From positions 1,798,001 to 1,862,000 of the forward strand of contig NZ_BAABED010000001.1 of the NCBI RefSeq assembly GCF_039539965.1: DNA of 64,000 nt. Reading direction: 5' to 3'. The translations under genes and the position numbers were made by a program. Below, piece after piece: positions 30,413-39,262 of this stretch (positions are counted from its first letter, which is position 1; each line of letters starts with the position of its first letter). This DNA is from Arthrobacter methylotrophus. GTDB taxonomy: Bacteria > Actinomycetota > Actinomycetes > Actinomycetales > Micrococcaceae. Under the pieces are notes generated by a model. That model saw only the letters and a program-made list of their open reading frames with translations. It searched no databases and was not told the DNA's origin.

Positions 30413-31632
30413 TGGCTCACCATAACCTCCGCACCGTCGTCCGCTTCGAGTTCCTGCGGACCCTGAAGAAGAAAAGCTTCTGGGCCACCACCCTGATCGT
30501 CCCGGTTGTCATCGGCATCGTCTTCGGTCTGGTCTCCTTCAGCGGGGCCAGCGCCAGCAAATCCGTTTCAGCCCAGAAAGGGGCCACCATCTCCTTCTTG
30601 TATCTGGATGAATCCGGATTGATCTCCGCGAAGCTCGGAAAGGATTCCGGAGGCACTCCCGTGACCGACCGGCAGGCCGCCATCGAAGCCGTCCGCGCTG
30701 GAACCGCCGACGACTTCATCTACATCCCGAAATCCCCGGCCCGCGAAGCCGTCCAGGTCTACGGCAAGGACCTCGGGCTCTTCGAGTCCGGCAAATACAG
30801 TGCTGCGGCGACCCACATGATCGCCCTCGCCGTGAAAGAGAAGGTGAACAACCCGGAGCTCACCGCGCTGGCGGCAGGCAGGGTTTCCTTCTCCGAGACC
30901 ATGTTCAAAGACGGGAAGGTTTCCGGCGGCATCTACGCCGTGATTCCGCCCCTGCTCTTTCTGGCTCTCTTCTACCTGGTGATCCTGTTCCTGGGCAACC
31001 AGATCCTCAACAGCACCGTCGAGGAGAAAGAAAACCGGGTCACCGAAATGATCCTGACCTCCGTAAACCCGAGTTCACTGATTATCGGCAAGATCCTGGG
31101 GATACTGGCCACCGGGGCCGTCCAGATGCTCACCGTGGGAGTGCCGGCTGCCGTCGGCTTCATCTTCCTCCGCGGCCGCGCGGGCATCCCCGACGTCTCT
31201 CTGGCCGCACTCATTCCGTCGCCATCGTCGATGATCGTCGGGGCGCTGCTGCTGACCGTCGGCTTCATCCTGTTCGCCGGGGCGCTGGTCGCGATCGGCT
31301 CGATGATGCCGACCGCCAAAGACGCGAACGGCTTGTTCGGCGCCATCGTCATCACCATGTTCGTGCCCCTCTACGCGGTGCCGCTGATTCTCAGCGACCC
31401 CGGCTCCCCGGTCGTGCAGGTCTTCACCTACTTCCCGCTCTCCGCACCGGTGACCGCCATGCTCCGCAATGGGCTCGGCTCACTCAGCGGAGGAGAGGCA
31501 GCATTCGTCATCACTGAACTGTTCATCCTCGGCGCCGCCGCGATCGCCCTGGCCGTGAAGCTGTTCCGGCACGGCAGCATCCAGTACACCTCCAAGGTCC
31601 GGCTCCGCGCCGCCTTCACCCGTAGAAGGTGA
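30412..31632 (+). CDS. ABC-2 type permease, NatB-type (406 aa)
   Basis: One membrane segment near residue 25, a large extracytoplasmic loop (about 45-170), then five to six hydrophobic segments with EEKENRVTEMILTSV, the conserved ABC-2/NatB motif. Partner of the preceding ATPase; in other bacteria NatAB exports sodium or drugs, but the substrate here is unknown. Ends 49 nt before a tagged gene. Confidence 0.92.
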   Translation: MAHHNLRTVVRFEFLRTLKKKSFWATTLIVPVVIGIVFGLVSFSGASASKSVSAQKGATISFLYLDESGLISAKLGKDSGGTPVTDRQAAIEAVRAGTADDFIYIPKSPAREAVQVYGKDLGLFESGKYSAAATHMIALAVKEKVNNPELTALAAGRVSFSETMFKDGKVSGGIYAVIPPLLFLALFYLVILFLGNQILNSTVEEKENRVTEMILTSVNPSSLIIGKILGILATGAVQMLTVGVPAAVGFIFLRGRAGIPDVSLAALIPSPSSMIVGALLLTVGFILFAGALVAIGSMMPTAKDANGLFGAIVITMFVPLYAVPLILSDPGSPVVQVFTYFPLSAPVTAMLRNGLGSLSGGEAAFVITELFILGAAAIALAVKLFRHGSIQYTSKVRLRAAFTRRR

Positions 31633-31667
31633 CAGGGGCGGCGGCCTGCGCATTGGGTGCCCGGCCG

Positions 31668-31681
31668 CACACAGTCCTGGC
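31668..31681 (+). promoter_or_regulatory. P1-like element for leaderless gene at 31682
   Basis: CACACAG at 31668-31674, ATG 7 nt later; no GGTGA-like -35. Confidence 0.55.
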
Positions 31682-32272
31682 ATGACCATCTTCAACCGCC
31701 AACCCAAGGGGATCCCCGTCGGCGGCCAGTTCGCCGCGACCGCACACGCAGAGCCTTCCCTTCACCTCTCCGCAGGAACACAGGAGCTCGGCACCCGCGA
31801 CACCGGCGACATGCTCGGCGCCGCCAAAGACATGCTGCGCAACGCCCTGCAGTCCCACCGGGACCGCATTGAGGCCCGACGTGCCGACCGGACCCCGCGC
31901 GCCAGGATCAACCCGGTGAAGCGGCGCCTCGCCGTCGCAGCCCTCGTCCTCGCCGCGACCACTTCCATGACCGCCTGCAGCGGCCAGAGCAACGACTGCC
32001 CCAAAGCAGCGGACTTCCCGACCTCCTCCCAGTCCGTCTCCTACGCGGGTACTTCCACGGCCAACATCACGACGGCCAGCTTCGTCATGAAGGCCGGCGG
32101 AGGCGGACACGGTCACAGCTCGGGACACTCATCCGAAGGCGGAAGCGCCGGCCACAGCGAGGGAGACGGCTCCTCATCTTCAGGTTCGACCGGCGCCCAC
32201 TTCTGGCCGTGGAGCACAGGCGCCCACTCCAACCAGTGCACCGCTCACCCGGCCCCAGCCAAAGCTTCCTGA
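31682..32272 (+). CDS. GGQFA-tagged membrane protein (196 aa)
   Basis: Tag RQPKGIPVGGQFA at residues 6-18, then a charged cytoplasmic-type stretch, a hydrophobic segment at 82-98 preceded by KRR and followed by Cys 99, then an exposed Gly/His/Ser-rich tail (GGGGHGHSSGHSS). The tag would face the cytoplasm. The His-rich tail could bind metal. Shows that the tag is also found on a membrane-anchored protein. Confidence 0.82.
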   Translation: MTIFNRQPKGIPVGGQFAATAHAEPSLHLSAGTQELGTRDTGDMLGAAKDMLRNALQSHRDRIEARRADRTPRARINPVKRRLAVAALVLAATTSMTACSGQSNDCPKAADFPTSSQSVSYAGTSTANITTASFVMKAGGGGHGHSSGHSSEGGSAGHSEGDGSSSSGSTGAHFWPWSTGAHSNQCTAHPAPAKAS

Positions 32273-32330
32273 TCCGAGGCGCAGGGGCAGGAACATTTAT
32301 TCTGCCCCTGCGCCTTTTTCGATCTTGCCG

Positions 32331-32344
32331 CACACATGTAAGGC
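32331..32344 (+). promoter_or_regulatory. P1-like element for leaderless gene at 32345
   Basis: CACACAT at 32331-32337, ATG 7 nt later; -35 position holds CTGCGC rather than GGTGA. Confidence 0.6.
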
Positions 32345-33130
32345 ATGACAGACAACGCTTCGCGACAACCCCGCGGCATCCCCGCTGGCGGCCAGTTCGC
32401 GCATACCGCCCACGACCACCCGGCCGTCGGCCTGCGCGGGGCCCTGCACGTCGACAAGGAAGCAGCCACCTACTTCGCCGACCAGGTCGATTCCATCCAG
32501 TCCGAAGGACTTCAAGGGGCCCTGTCCGCCTCCGGCAGGAGGCTGAAGTTCACCTCCAACGACGGCCGCACCTTTGAGATCCGACAGGACGGACATCTCG
32601 ACGAGGACGGCACTCCCGGCTGGGCTATCGAGAACCACGACTGCGAAGACCCTTCGGCACCCACCTACGGACGCCGCTACGAATCCCGGACAGAGAACCT
32701 CGGCGAAGACCTGGCCAATGCACTGGCGGACGCCGATGCCATCGACGCTTTCACCCTGAACGCCGGCAGCCAAAGGTATGACTTCCGCAGCTACGACCTC
32801 ATCGACGGCGAGCACGCCCTGTCCGTGGCCTGCTTCGCGGACATCGAAGAATCCGGTACCGACCTGGATGTGGAGTTCGACCACGACACCGGCACGCTGA
32901 AGGTCTCACGCAACGGCGAAGAACTCACCGGGGCCGACGCCGACGAGGCTGTCCGCGACCTGATTGATTCGGTCGATGATGACGGGCCCGACGGCTCACC
33001 GACAGGCAAGCTCGCCTGGCACATGGAGCGGTCCTTCCGGATCGCCGCAGCCAAGGACGACAGCCCGGCCTGGACCCACAAACACCGCACCGAAGGACTG
33101 TCCTGGGAGGACCGCAATGACTACCGCTGA
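32345..33130 (+). CDS. GGQFA-tagged acidic protein (261 aa)
   Basis: Tag RQPRGIPAGGQFA at residues 7-19, followed by HTAHDHP. Very acidic body with several FDHDTGTL/FEIRQDGHLDEDG-type beta hairpins; no recognised domain. First of three overlapping genes (32345, 33117, 34082) that all carry the tag and appear translationally coupled. Confidence 0.85.
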   Translation: MTDNASRQPRGIPAGGQFAHTAHDHPAVGLRGALHVDKEAATYFADQVDSIQSEGLQGALSASGRRLKFTSNDGRTFEIRQDGHLDEDGTPGWAIENHDCEDPSAPTYGRRYESRTENLGEDLANALADADAIDAFTLNAGSQRYDFRSYDLIDGEHALSVACFADIEESGTDLDVEFDHDTGTLKVSRNGEELTGADADEAVRDLIDSVDDDGPDGSPTGKLAWHMERSFRIAAAKDDSPAWTHKHRTEGLSWEDRNDYR

Positions 33131-34082
33131 CCGCCAACCCAAGGGCATCCCCGCTGGGGGACAGTTCGCCCCCTCCGCCCACGGAGAACCCGAAATGAGC
33201 CTCACCACCCCGGCCCGCCGCCCCGAACTGGATGGCTGGCCCGAAGACCTGCCCGAGCCCGAACTGGGCTTCCACGTCACCGACGAAGGGCAGATCCTCT
33301 CCTCCGCGACCCTGCCCAACGGAGACTTCATCGAGGTCTGGGAGAAGAGCAACGGCAGCGACGGCTATGACGGCCACACATTCGGCGAATGGGACGGCGC
33401 GGACGACGAGAACCTCGAACAGGCAGAACAATGGCTGACCGGCCGTCACATCGGCATCGTCGCGGCCGTCCGTGCCGAGGAGAAGGCCGCGGTGGAGCGC
33501 GCCCGTGCCCGGATCATGGCGAATGCCACCGGCATCGCATCTGCTGCCACGGACGAAGAGCTCGCCTCCACGATCGAACACAACGGATCTGCAGCCCGCC
33601 AAGCACTCCGGGACGTCGAGCTGGCCAGCGCAGGCCTGGCAGCCCGCAAGATCCTCGCCGACCACCCGACCGCCGACACAGCCGAAATCACGACCGATTC
33701 CTGGGACAACGGCGAGTTCGTGTCCGGCGCCATCGTCCGCGACTCTGGCTACAACCGGTTGACGGAGTATTTCGAGGACGATGACAATTCCAACGGTGCC
33801 AAGGAAGTCGTTGGACTGCTGAAGAACCTCGACGCGGAACCGCACAATTCCCATTGGGCCGGTGCCTTCTCGACCGGTTCCTACGGTGAAAACCTGTACA
33901 CGATCGACTTGAAAAAGGCTGCAGCCTGGACCCCGGCAGGGGAAGGCGCCGCATCGGCTGCCACGTCCACGGTGGAGCCCGCACCGGCAACCCAGTCCGA
34001 GGAGCGGCCTTGCACGGACGGCCCCTGGTGTACCGCCCCGCGCGGCAAACACATCGACGGCTGCAACATGGAGAGCTTCTGA
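33117..34082 (+). CDS. GGQFA-tagged protein (321 aa)
   Basis: Start overlaps the end of the previous gene by 14 nt; GGGAGGAC serves as ribosome binding site. Tag RQPKGIPAGGQFA at residues 6-18. Acidic body with a C-terminal Cys pair cluster (ERPCTDGPWCTAPRGKHIDGC, which spans about 21 residues) that could bind metal. Family otherwise unknown. Confidence 0.85.
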   Translation: MTTADRQPKGIPAGGQFAPSAHGEPEMSLTTPARRPELDGWPEDLPEPELGFHVTDEGQILSSATLPNGDFIEVWEKSNGSDGYDGHTFGEWDGADDENLEQAEQWLTGRHIGIVAAVRAEEKAAVERARARIMANATGIASAATDEELASTIEHNGSAARQALRDVELASAGLAARKILADHPTADTAEITTDSWDNGEFVSGAIVRDSGYNRLTEYFEDDDNSNGAKEVVGLLKNLDAEPHNSHWAGAFSTGSYGENLYTIDLKKAAAWTPAGEGAASAATSTVEPAPATQSEERPCTDGPWCTAPRGKHIDGCNMESF

Positions 34083-34894
34083 TGGGCGACCGTCAGCCTC
34101 GCGGTATCCCCGCCGGCGGCCAGTTCGCTGCCACCGCCCACGGCGAGCCAGCCCTCAGCCTCGCCGCCGAAACCCCGAAGAGTATGGAGCAGATCCTCGC
34201 GGACCGCTACCTTGCCGCGAAAGACCAGTACGAGGCGCACTCCCAGAACACCTGGGTCGAAAGCGTCCGTGCCAAATACCCTGATGCAGCCTTCGCCTGC
34301 GTCGACATCAGCACGAAAGGGGACGGCCGCTTCACCTCCGGCATGGACCTGTACCGGACTGACAGCTCCCGCATCAAACTTGACGAGCAGGACAGCATTG
34401 ATTTCGAAGTGAAGTACGACCCGTTCTGGGAGATGGACCGTCACGCAACCGAGGAAACGTCAGCCATCTTCGTCCCCGACTCAGGGGCGTTCAGCCTGGA
34501 TTCCGTCCAGGACCGCTGGGCCGAGGTCAGCTCCTCCCCGGAACCCTCCAACGATCCGTTTGCGCACCTGACCGGCATGGACCGGGCCAAGGCGCAGTCC
34601 GCGTACGCGCAGGAGATCAACCGCGAGGCCACCGACGCTTACGTCAAGGATCTCTCGAAGAAACTGCTCGCCATCAACCCCGAGTTCGCCCGGCTCTACG
34701 TCAACCGCAACGCCGACGTCGAATCCGGATTGACGTTCAACCTGGACCATGTCGAGGACATCCACCGCAACCACGGCGACGGCGACCTCATGGCACTGGA
34801 GAACCACGACTTCCAAGACATCCACTTGGACGGCCACGTCGACTACGACGAGAAGACCGACCGGCTCTACATCAACCTCGATCCCGGCGAATAG
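34082..34894 (+). CDS. GGQFA-tagged protein (270 aa)
   Basis: ATG overlaps the upstream TGA by one base. Tag RQPRGIPAGGQFA at residues 4-16. Acidic body; RLYVNRNADVESGLTFNLDH and the C-terminal DETDRLYINLD-like strand resemble the FDHDTGTLKV strands of the protein at 32345, so the bodies may be distantly related. Confidence 0.84.
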   Translation: MGDRQPRGIPAGGQFAATAHGEPALSLAAETPKSMEQILADRYLAAKDQYEAHSQNTWVESVRAKYPDAAFACVDISTKGDGRFTSGMDLYRTDSSRIKLDEQDSIDFEVKYDPFWEMDRHATEETSAIFVPDSGAFSLDSVQDRWAEVSSSPEPSNDPFAHLTGMDRAKAQSAYAQEINREATDAYVKDLSKKLLAINPEFARLYVNRNADVESGLTFNLDHVEDIHRNHGDGDLMALENHDFQDIHLDGHVDYDEKTDRLYINLDPGE

Positions 34895-34966
34895 CCGCCC
34901 CGCCCCAGACCCGGGGTGGGGCCGGAATCCCACCAAACTCACCGACGAAACGAGAACCGAGAACCG

Positions 34967-35428
34967 ATGGAACGCACCATCCCCGACGAAGCCTGGAATC
35001 ACGTCACCAGCTCGGTGATCCGCGACGGCCACCTCTACCCTGACCTGTGGCACCTTGAAAACGGCGCCATCGTCTACGAGGACTGCACCGACGAGGAGCT
35101 TCTACACTGGCTCTCCTACTTCACCCTCGACAACTACGCCGAATGGGCAGGTGCCGCCGTTGTATGCCCGCGGGCACCAGCACTCGAAGAAACCCTGTTC
35201 CGGTTCGATCATGTCGGCGCCTTCATCGCCAACGGCTACTCGAATCCCTTCCGGGACTCCGGATCCCCGGACTGGTACTTCTTCTGGACCAGGAACCACA
35301 CGATGGGAGCCCTGAAGAAGTGGGCACGCTCCGTCGAAATCATCCCGATGAAGGACCTACCCCTTGGCCGCGGCGGATACGGCATCGACACCGGGCTCCG
35401 AGCATCAAGCCAGGCCTACGCCCAGTAG
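34967..35428 (+). CDS. Hypothetical protein (153 aa)
   Basis: Trp/Tyr-rich soluble protein (WLSYFTLDNYAEWAGAAVV, SPDWYFFWTRNHTMGALKKW) without tag. No domain recognised. Placed between tagged genes on the same strand and probably co-transcribed. Ribosome binding site weak. Confidence 0.75.
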   Translation: MERTIPDEAWNHVTSSVIRDGHLYPDLWHLENGAIVYEDCTDEELLHWLSYFTLDNYAEWAGAAVVCPRAPALEETLFRFDHVGAFIANGYSNPFRDSGSPDWYFFWTRNHTMGALKKWARSVEIIPMKDLPLGRGGYGIDTGLRASSQAYAQ

Positions 35429-35503
35429 GCATACAAACCGCTCCACCACACGCAAACCCATGCCGGCGATCACGGTCCGGCACATAACCACCTGAAAGGC
35501 ACA

Positions 35504-36232
35504 ATGACAACCTCACCCAGCCGCCAGCCCCAAGGCATCCCCGCAGGCGGACAGTTCGCCGCCGACGTCCATGCCGAGCCTGACGTGTTCCTCGCATCCG
35601 CGGCCGCACCGCCAAAGATCATGGCCAGCGTGACCTTGCAGCAATGGCAGAACGACTACGCCATTGACATCGAAACCGTGGAATTCGACGCCGGCCGGAT
35701 CCTGGCCGAAATGGCCACGGAAAAGCGGCGGGCACTCAGGGACAACTCCGATGACGCAGACCAGCTGTTCGACTCTGCCGTTCGGCTCGGTCTGGTCAAG
35801 GATCACGACGGACCGTTCTCGGTCCACGTCCAGGAGGCCATGGCAGAGGCTGAGGAAACAGACGCGGACGTCTACGCGCGCATCCTGGGAGCTCCCGCGA
35901 ACCGGCCTGCCGGCGCCGTGCTGGACACACCGCTGTCCGCCTATGAAATCGGGGCCCGCGTTGACGAGGACGGCCGGGTATCCGGCCTGGCAACTATGGA
36001 CATGTCCGACCTCATAGACAACAACATCGAGGGCATCAACGACAAGATCGGCAACGACCTAGTCGGATCAGAACTGCTCATGGAACCGAACGCGACCCCT
36101 GTCGAAGTTCTTGACGGCGGCACCATCCTCATGCGGTTCGAAGGCAACGCCTCGGCCATCATCGAAGGCTTCGACGACGAAGAGCGCGCCGAATACGAAG
36201 CGGGACGCTCGACGGCCGCCAACAACGGGTAG
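35504..36232 (+). CDS. GGQFA-tagged protein (242 aa)
   Basis: Tag RQPQGIPAGGQFA at residues 7-19, then ADVHAEP. Acidic helical body; no known domain. GAAAGG ribosome binding site. Last tagged gene of the 31.7-36.2 kb cluster. Confidence 0.84.
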   Translation: MTTSPSRQPQGIPAGGQFAADVHAEPDVFLASAAAPPKIMASVTLQQWQNDYAIDIETVEFDAGRILAEMATEKRRALRDNSDDADQLFDSAVRLGLVKDHDGPFSVHVQEAMAEAEETDADVYARILGAPANRPAGAVLDTPLSAYEIGARVDEDGRVSGLATMDMSDLIDNNIEGINDKIGNDLVGSELLMEPNATPVEVLDGGTILMRFEGNASAIIEGFDDEERAEYEAGRSTAANNG

Positions 36233-36235
36233 GCC

Positions 36236-36272
36236 GGGGATGGATTCCGGAACTGCCGCACACATGTGACGC
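36236..36272 (+). promoter_or_regulatory. P1 promoter for secE
   Basis: GGGGAT at 36236-36241, 17-bp spacer, CACACAT at 36259-36265; secE follows after a leader of about 55 nt. Confidence 0.75.
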
Positions 36273-36330
36273 GAGCACGTCCCACCGTGCCCTCCGGCAG
36301 AACCATCGAAGCAGCAAGGAACCTTCTTTC

Positions 36331-36609
36331 ATGACCCAGACCCTCACCCACTTGGACAAGCCGCTTTCCGGACCTCAGGCCCCCGTCGCCGCGAAGAAAG
36401 GGTTCTTCGGATCGATCGTGCTGTTCGCCCGGCAGGTCATCGCGGAGCTGCGCAAAGTCGTCACCCCGACCCGCAAAGAACTCTTCCGCTACACCGTGAC
36501 CGTGGTCGCGTTCGTCGCCATCATGATCCTGTTCGTCACCCTTGTGGACCTCGGCTTCGGAACCCTGTCGTCGCTGCTGTTCAAGGGCAGCCCCATCGGC
36601 GATCACTGA
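36331..36609 (+). CDS. secE: Preprotein translocase subunit SecE (92 aa)
   Basis: Small SecYEG subunit that clamps SecY. ARQVIAELRKVVTPTRKELFRYTVTVV (about residues 33-59) is the conserved amphipathic helix plus start of the single membrane segment. The N-terminal extension is typical of actinobacteria. Unlike the chromosome, nusG does not follow. Together with secY at the window start, this replicon encodes two Sec channel subunits. Confidence 0.94.
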   Translation: MTQTLTHLDKPLSGPQAPVAAKKGFFGSIVLFARQVIAELRKVVTPTRKELFRYTVTVVAFVAIMILFVTLVDLGFGTLSSLLFKGSPIGDH

Positions 36610-36620
36610 CCCGGCTCCCG

Positions 36621-36652
36621 AAGGCGCCCTGCCGATGGCGGGGCGCCTTTTT
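36621..36652 (+). terminator. Rho-independent terminator after secE
   Basis: AAGGCGCCCTGCC pairs with GGCGGGGCGCCTT, followed by TTT. Confidence 0.8.
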
Positions 36653-36792
36653 GCTGCCCACCGATGGTTTGGAGGACGAGCCGCGTACAACGGGTGATTT
36701 TCCGCGTCATCAACCGGTCGGTTCGTGATCAAGCCGGTTTCACCCAGTACGCTAATCCCAAAATCAGCTGGCGGATGGGGGAGGTTTCGGGG

Positions 36793-37605
36793 ATGGGCCT
36801 TGGTTTCGCGATCGTTGTCATCATTTTTGTAGTGCTGCCCTTGTCGCTCGCATGGACGTACTTTCACCATGTGGGACGCCTTCACAATTTGACGACGTGG
36901 GATGCTGCCAGGAATTACATTAGGAGGGATCTGGACGCCGGGCCGCTCACCCCCGGGCGGATCAGATTCACCTACCGCGGGAAGATGCGCGGAACCGGAA
37001 TCAGGGGCCCCTCCGGTGCCTTCATGCACGTCCGCAAGATCACCGTCGAAATGCCGCAGGAAGACTTCGATTTCATCCAGCAATTCGGCCTCAAAGAGTT
37101 CACCGACCAGCTGGCAGCCTACCGTCACCGGTTCGCGCTTCAGCAGGGATGGCTATCACCTGACGAGGACGAGGTCCCGGTATCAGCCTGGCCGAATATC
37201 CAACTCAAACGACTGAGACCCAGAATCAGCTACGAAGTGGCACAGGACGGGACCACGAAGCGCATGACCGACCCCGATGATCTGTTTCGGGGCGCAACGA
37301 CAGAACGCCTTGGCGGGGTTTTGACGGTGAACTTCGAAGACCAGCAGTGGAGCCTTCATCCGGAGCACAGCCCTTATGCCCTCGGGCGTTCCATCGGGAA
37401 CGCGATCCGCACGGTACATCCGCACATTTCGGCGCACCAAGCCGACATTGTTTATTCAGACGGCACTTGGACCCTGCTCCCTCAGGACACCACAAACGCA
37501 ACAAAGGTTGATGGGATAGTCGCCACCGGCCCGACGCCCCTGACCTCGGATTCGACGATCACCGTCGGAGCCTCCGGCCCTATAGAGATCAGGCTCGGCA
37601 CCTAG
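36793..37605 (+). CDS. Membrane-anchored DUF3662/FHA domain protein (270 aa)
   Basis: Membrane segment at residues 5-25, a DUF3662-like region (about 45-150; KITVEMPQEDFDFIQQFG) and a C-terminal FHA domain (about 185-270; YALGRSIGNAIR, ISAHQADIVYSDGTWTL, N-x-T-x-V-x-G) that binds phosphothreonine. The order resembles FhaA, partner of PknB in mycobacteria. Start at 36793 chosen because GGGGGAGG precedes it; an ATG at 36664 is possible. The next gene is a Ser/Thr kinase, its likely partner. Confidence 0.82.
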   Translation: MGLGFAIVVIIFVVLPLSLAWTYFHHVGRLHNLTTWDAARNYIRRDLDAGPLTPGRIRFTYRGKMRGTGIRGPSGAFMHVRKITVEMPQEDFDFIQQFGLKEFTDQLAAYRHRFALQQGWLSPDEDEVPVSAWPNIQLKRLRPRISYEVAQDGTTKRMTDPDDLFRGATTERLGGVLTVNFEDQQWSLHPEHSPYALGRSIGNAIRTVHPHISAHQADIVYSDGTWTLLPQDTTNATKVDGIVATGPTPLTSDSTITVGASGPIEIRLGT

Positions 37606-37672
37606 GAACCGCCGGCGCTTTCGCCGTTAAGACCACCCGGACCAACACATTCAGCCGTAGAAAGACAGGAAC

Positions 37673-39208
37673 ATGCAAGAGGGGCAAAAGCTTGCAGGGC
37701 GCTACACACTCGAGCGAAGACTTGGCAAAGGCGGAATGGGCGAGGTCTGGTTGGCACGCGATGGCGAACTGAACCGCCCGGTTGCCATCAAATGCCTGAG
37801 CGAAGGTGCGGCCCCGGGGCCCGGGTATCGGCGACGACTCGAACTTGAGGCCGAGACCCTTGCAGATCTGGACGACGCACGCATCGTCCCCATCTTTGAC
37901 AAGTTCATCGAGGCAAATCAGCTGTACCTCGTCATGAAATACATCGAAGGCACCGATCTAGGGGAGGCGGTAAAAACTGGCGCGATTTCCGACGCATCCA
38001 AGGTCAGCATCCTCACTGACGTTCTCGAAGCACTTACCTACCTGCACGACGAAAAAGGGGTCGTCCACCGGGATCTGAAACCATCGAATATCCTCTTGGA
38101 TCGAAAAGGAAGAGCATATGTTGCCGACTTCGGCATCGCACGTTCAGCCCGTGATCCGGAAGCCACCAAATCCATTCACGTCTTCGGAAGCCTGCCCTTC
38201 ATGGCACCGGAGGTCCGGGCAGGCAAGCACGCCAATAGCAGCTCGGACATCTGGTCGTTCGGCGCCGTCGCCCTGTGGCTCTTCACCGGCAAAGTGCCCG
38301 ACGGAAATCTTCCACCCGGGCTGTTCGCCGGCGAGCTGACCGCACTGATCCGAGACGCCCTTGGTGCACGGCGCCCGGTCGCATCTGAACTTCTGGAGGC
38401 CTTCAAAGCAGTCAAGACAAAAGCAGGGGCTGGCGGCTTGAGCTCAAACACTGCCACTGTTCCGGTTCCAGTAATTCAGACCGGCAAGAGAAGGCGCTGG
38501 ATTCTCGCCGCCGTCGGCGCCGTGGTCCTTCTTCTTGTGACTGCGATTGCCGCCATTTCGCTCCGCCCCGGGGGCTCGGCAGCACCGTCCTCGCCCCCCG
38601 TCGCGGCGCCGACGATCGAGTCTCCATCGGCCACCCCGACCACGGCCACTCCCACTCCCACTCCCACCCCGTCGACGAGTCCAAGCCCGAGCGCGACACC
38701 ATCTCCGACGCCAAGCGACACGTCGACGGCTCCCGCGCCTGTGGCCGGCCCGTCGTGGGTGTACTTGTCAGATATGCAGCCAATCGAAACTCAGGCTGGG
38801 ACTGGTTGTACTGGCGGGTGTGCCGGGTTCGTGGCCCGACCGGTCAGTATCGCCGGGGATGTCTACCCCCGTAGTTACCAGATGGGCCTCCTGAACGACG
38901 GAACGGAGAGCACATCACAGTGGAATGCCTACACGAAATGCACGAGTCTTGAGGCCACCATAGGACTGGATGACAGCTCAGCCTCCGTGACCGCCAGATT
39001 CGTCCTGGAACGGGAAGGCGGTACATCAGAAGAACTGGGAGTGCTGACAACGGGGGTAGCCAAGAAGGTCAAAGTCGACCTGACAGGTGTCTTCCGCTTC
39101 AAACTTGTCGCATATCTGACCCCAAAGGTGACCGGCAACGTCTATAAGGTATCCGCCTGGGGTGACGTGAGAATGCTCTGCTCTGCACTGCCGACACCGG
39201 GCTCCTGA
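37673..39208 (+). CDS. Ser/Thr protein kinase with extracytoplasmic NPCBM-like domain (511 aa)
   Basis: PknB-like kinase domain: glycine loop GKGGMGEVW (18-26), Lys 40, HRDLKPSN (132-139), DFG (152-154), APE (178-180). Membrane segment at about 275-297, a Pro/Thr/Ser linker to about 355, then a beta-rich sensor (SWVYLSDMQPIE...VRMLC) like NPCBM carbohydrate-binding modules. It may sense a surface ligand and phosphorylate the FHA protein encoded just upstream. GACAGGAAC before ATG. Confidence 0.92.
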   Translation: MQEGQKLAGRYTLERRLGKGGMGEVWLARDGELNRPVAIKCLSEGAAPGPGYRRRLELEAETLADLDDARIVPIFDKFIEANQLYLVMKYIEGTDLGEAVKTGAISDASKVSILTDVLEALTYLHDEKGVVHRDLKPSNILLDRKGRAYVADFGIARSARDPEATKSIHVFGSLPFMAPEVRAGKHANSSSDIWSFGAVALWLFTGKVPDGNLPPGLFAGELTALIRDALGARRPVASELLEAFKAVKTKAGAGGLSSNTATVPVPVIQTGKRRRWILAAVGAVVLLLVTAIAAISLRPGGSAAPSSPPVAAPTIESPSATPTTATPTPTPTPSTSPSPSATPSPTPSDTSTAPAPVAGPSWVYLSDMQPIETQAGTGCTGGCAGFVARPVSIAGDVYPRSYQMGLLNDGTESTSQWNAYTKCTSLEATIGLDDSSASVTARFVLEREGGTSEELGVLTTGVAKKVKVDLTGVFRFKLVAYLTPKVTGNVYKVSAWGDVRMLCSALPTPGS

Positions 39209-39248
39209 GCAGACCTCCACGTTTCCCGGCGTCATAGCGGTTCTGCCG

Positions 39249-39262
39249 CACACACATCTAGC
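39249..39262 (+). promoter_or_regulatory. P1-like element for leaderless gene at 39263
   Basis: CACACAC at 39249-39255, ATG 7 nt later; -35 poor. Confidence 0.55.
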
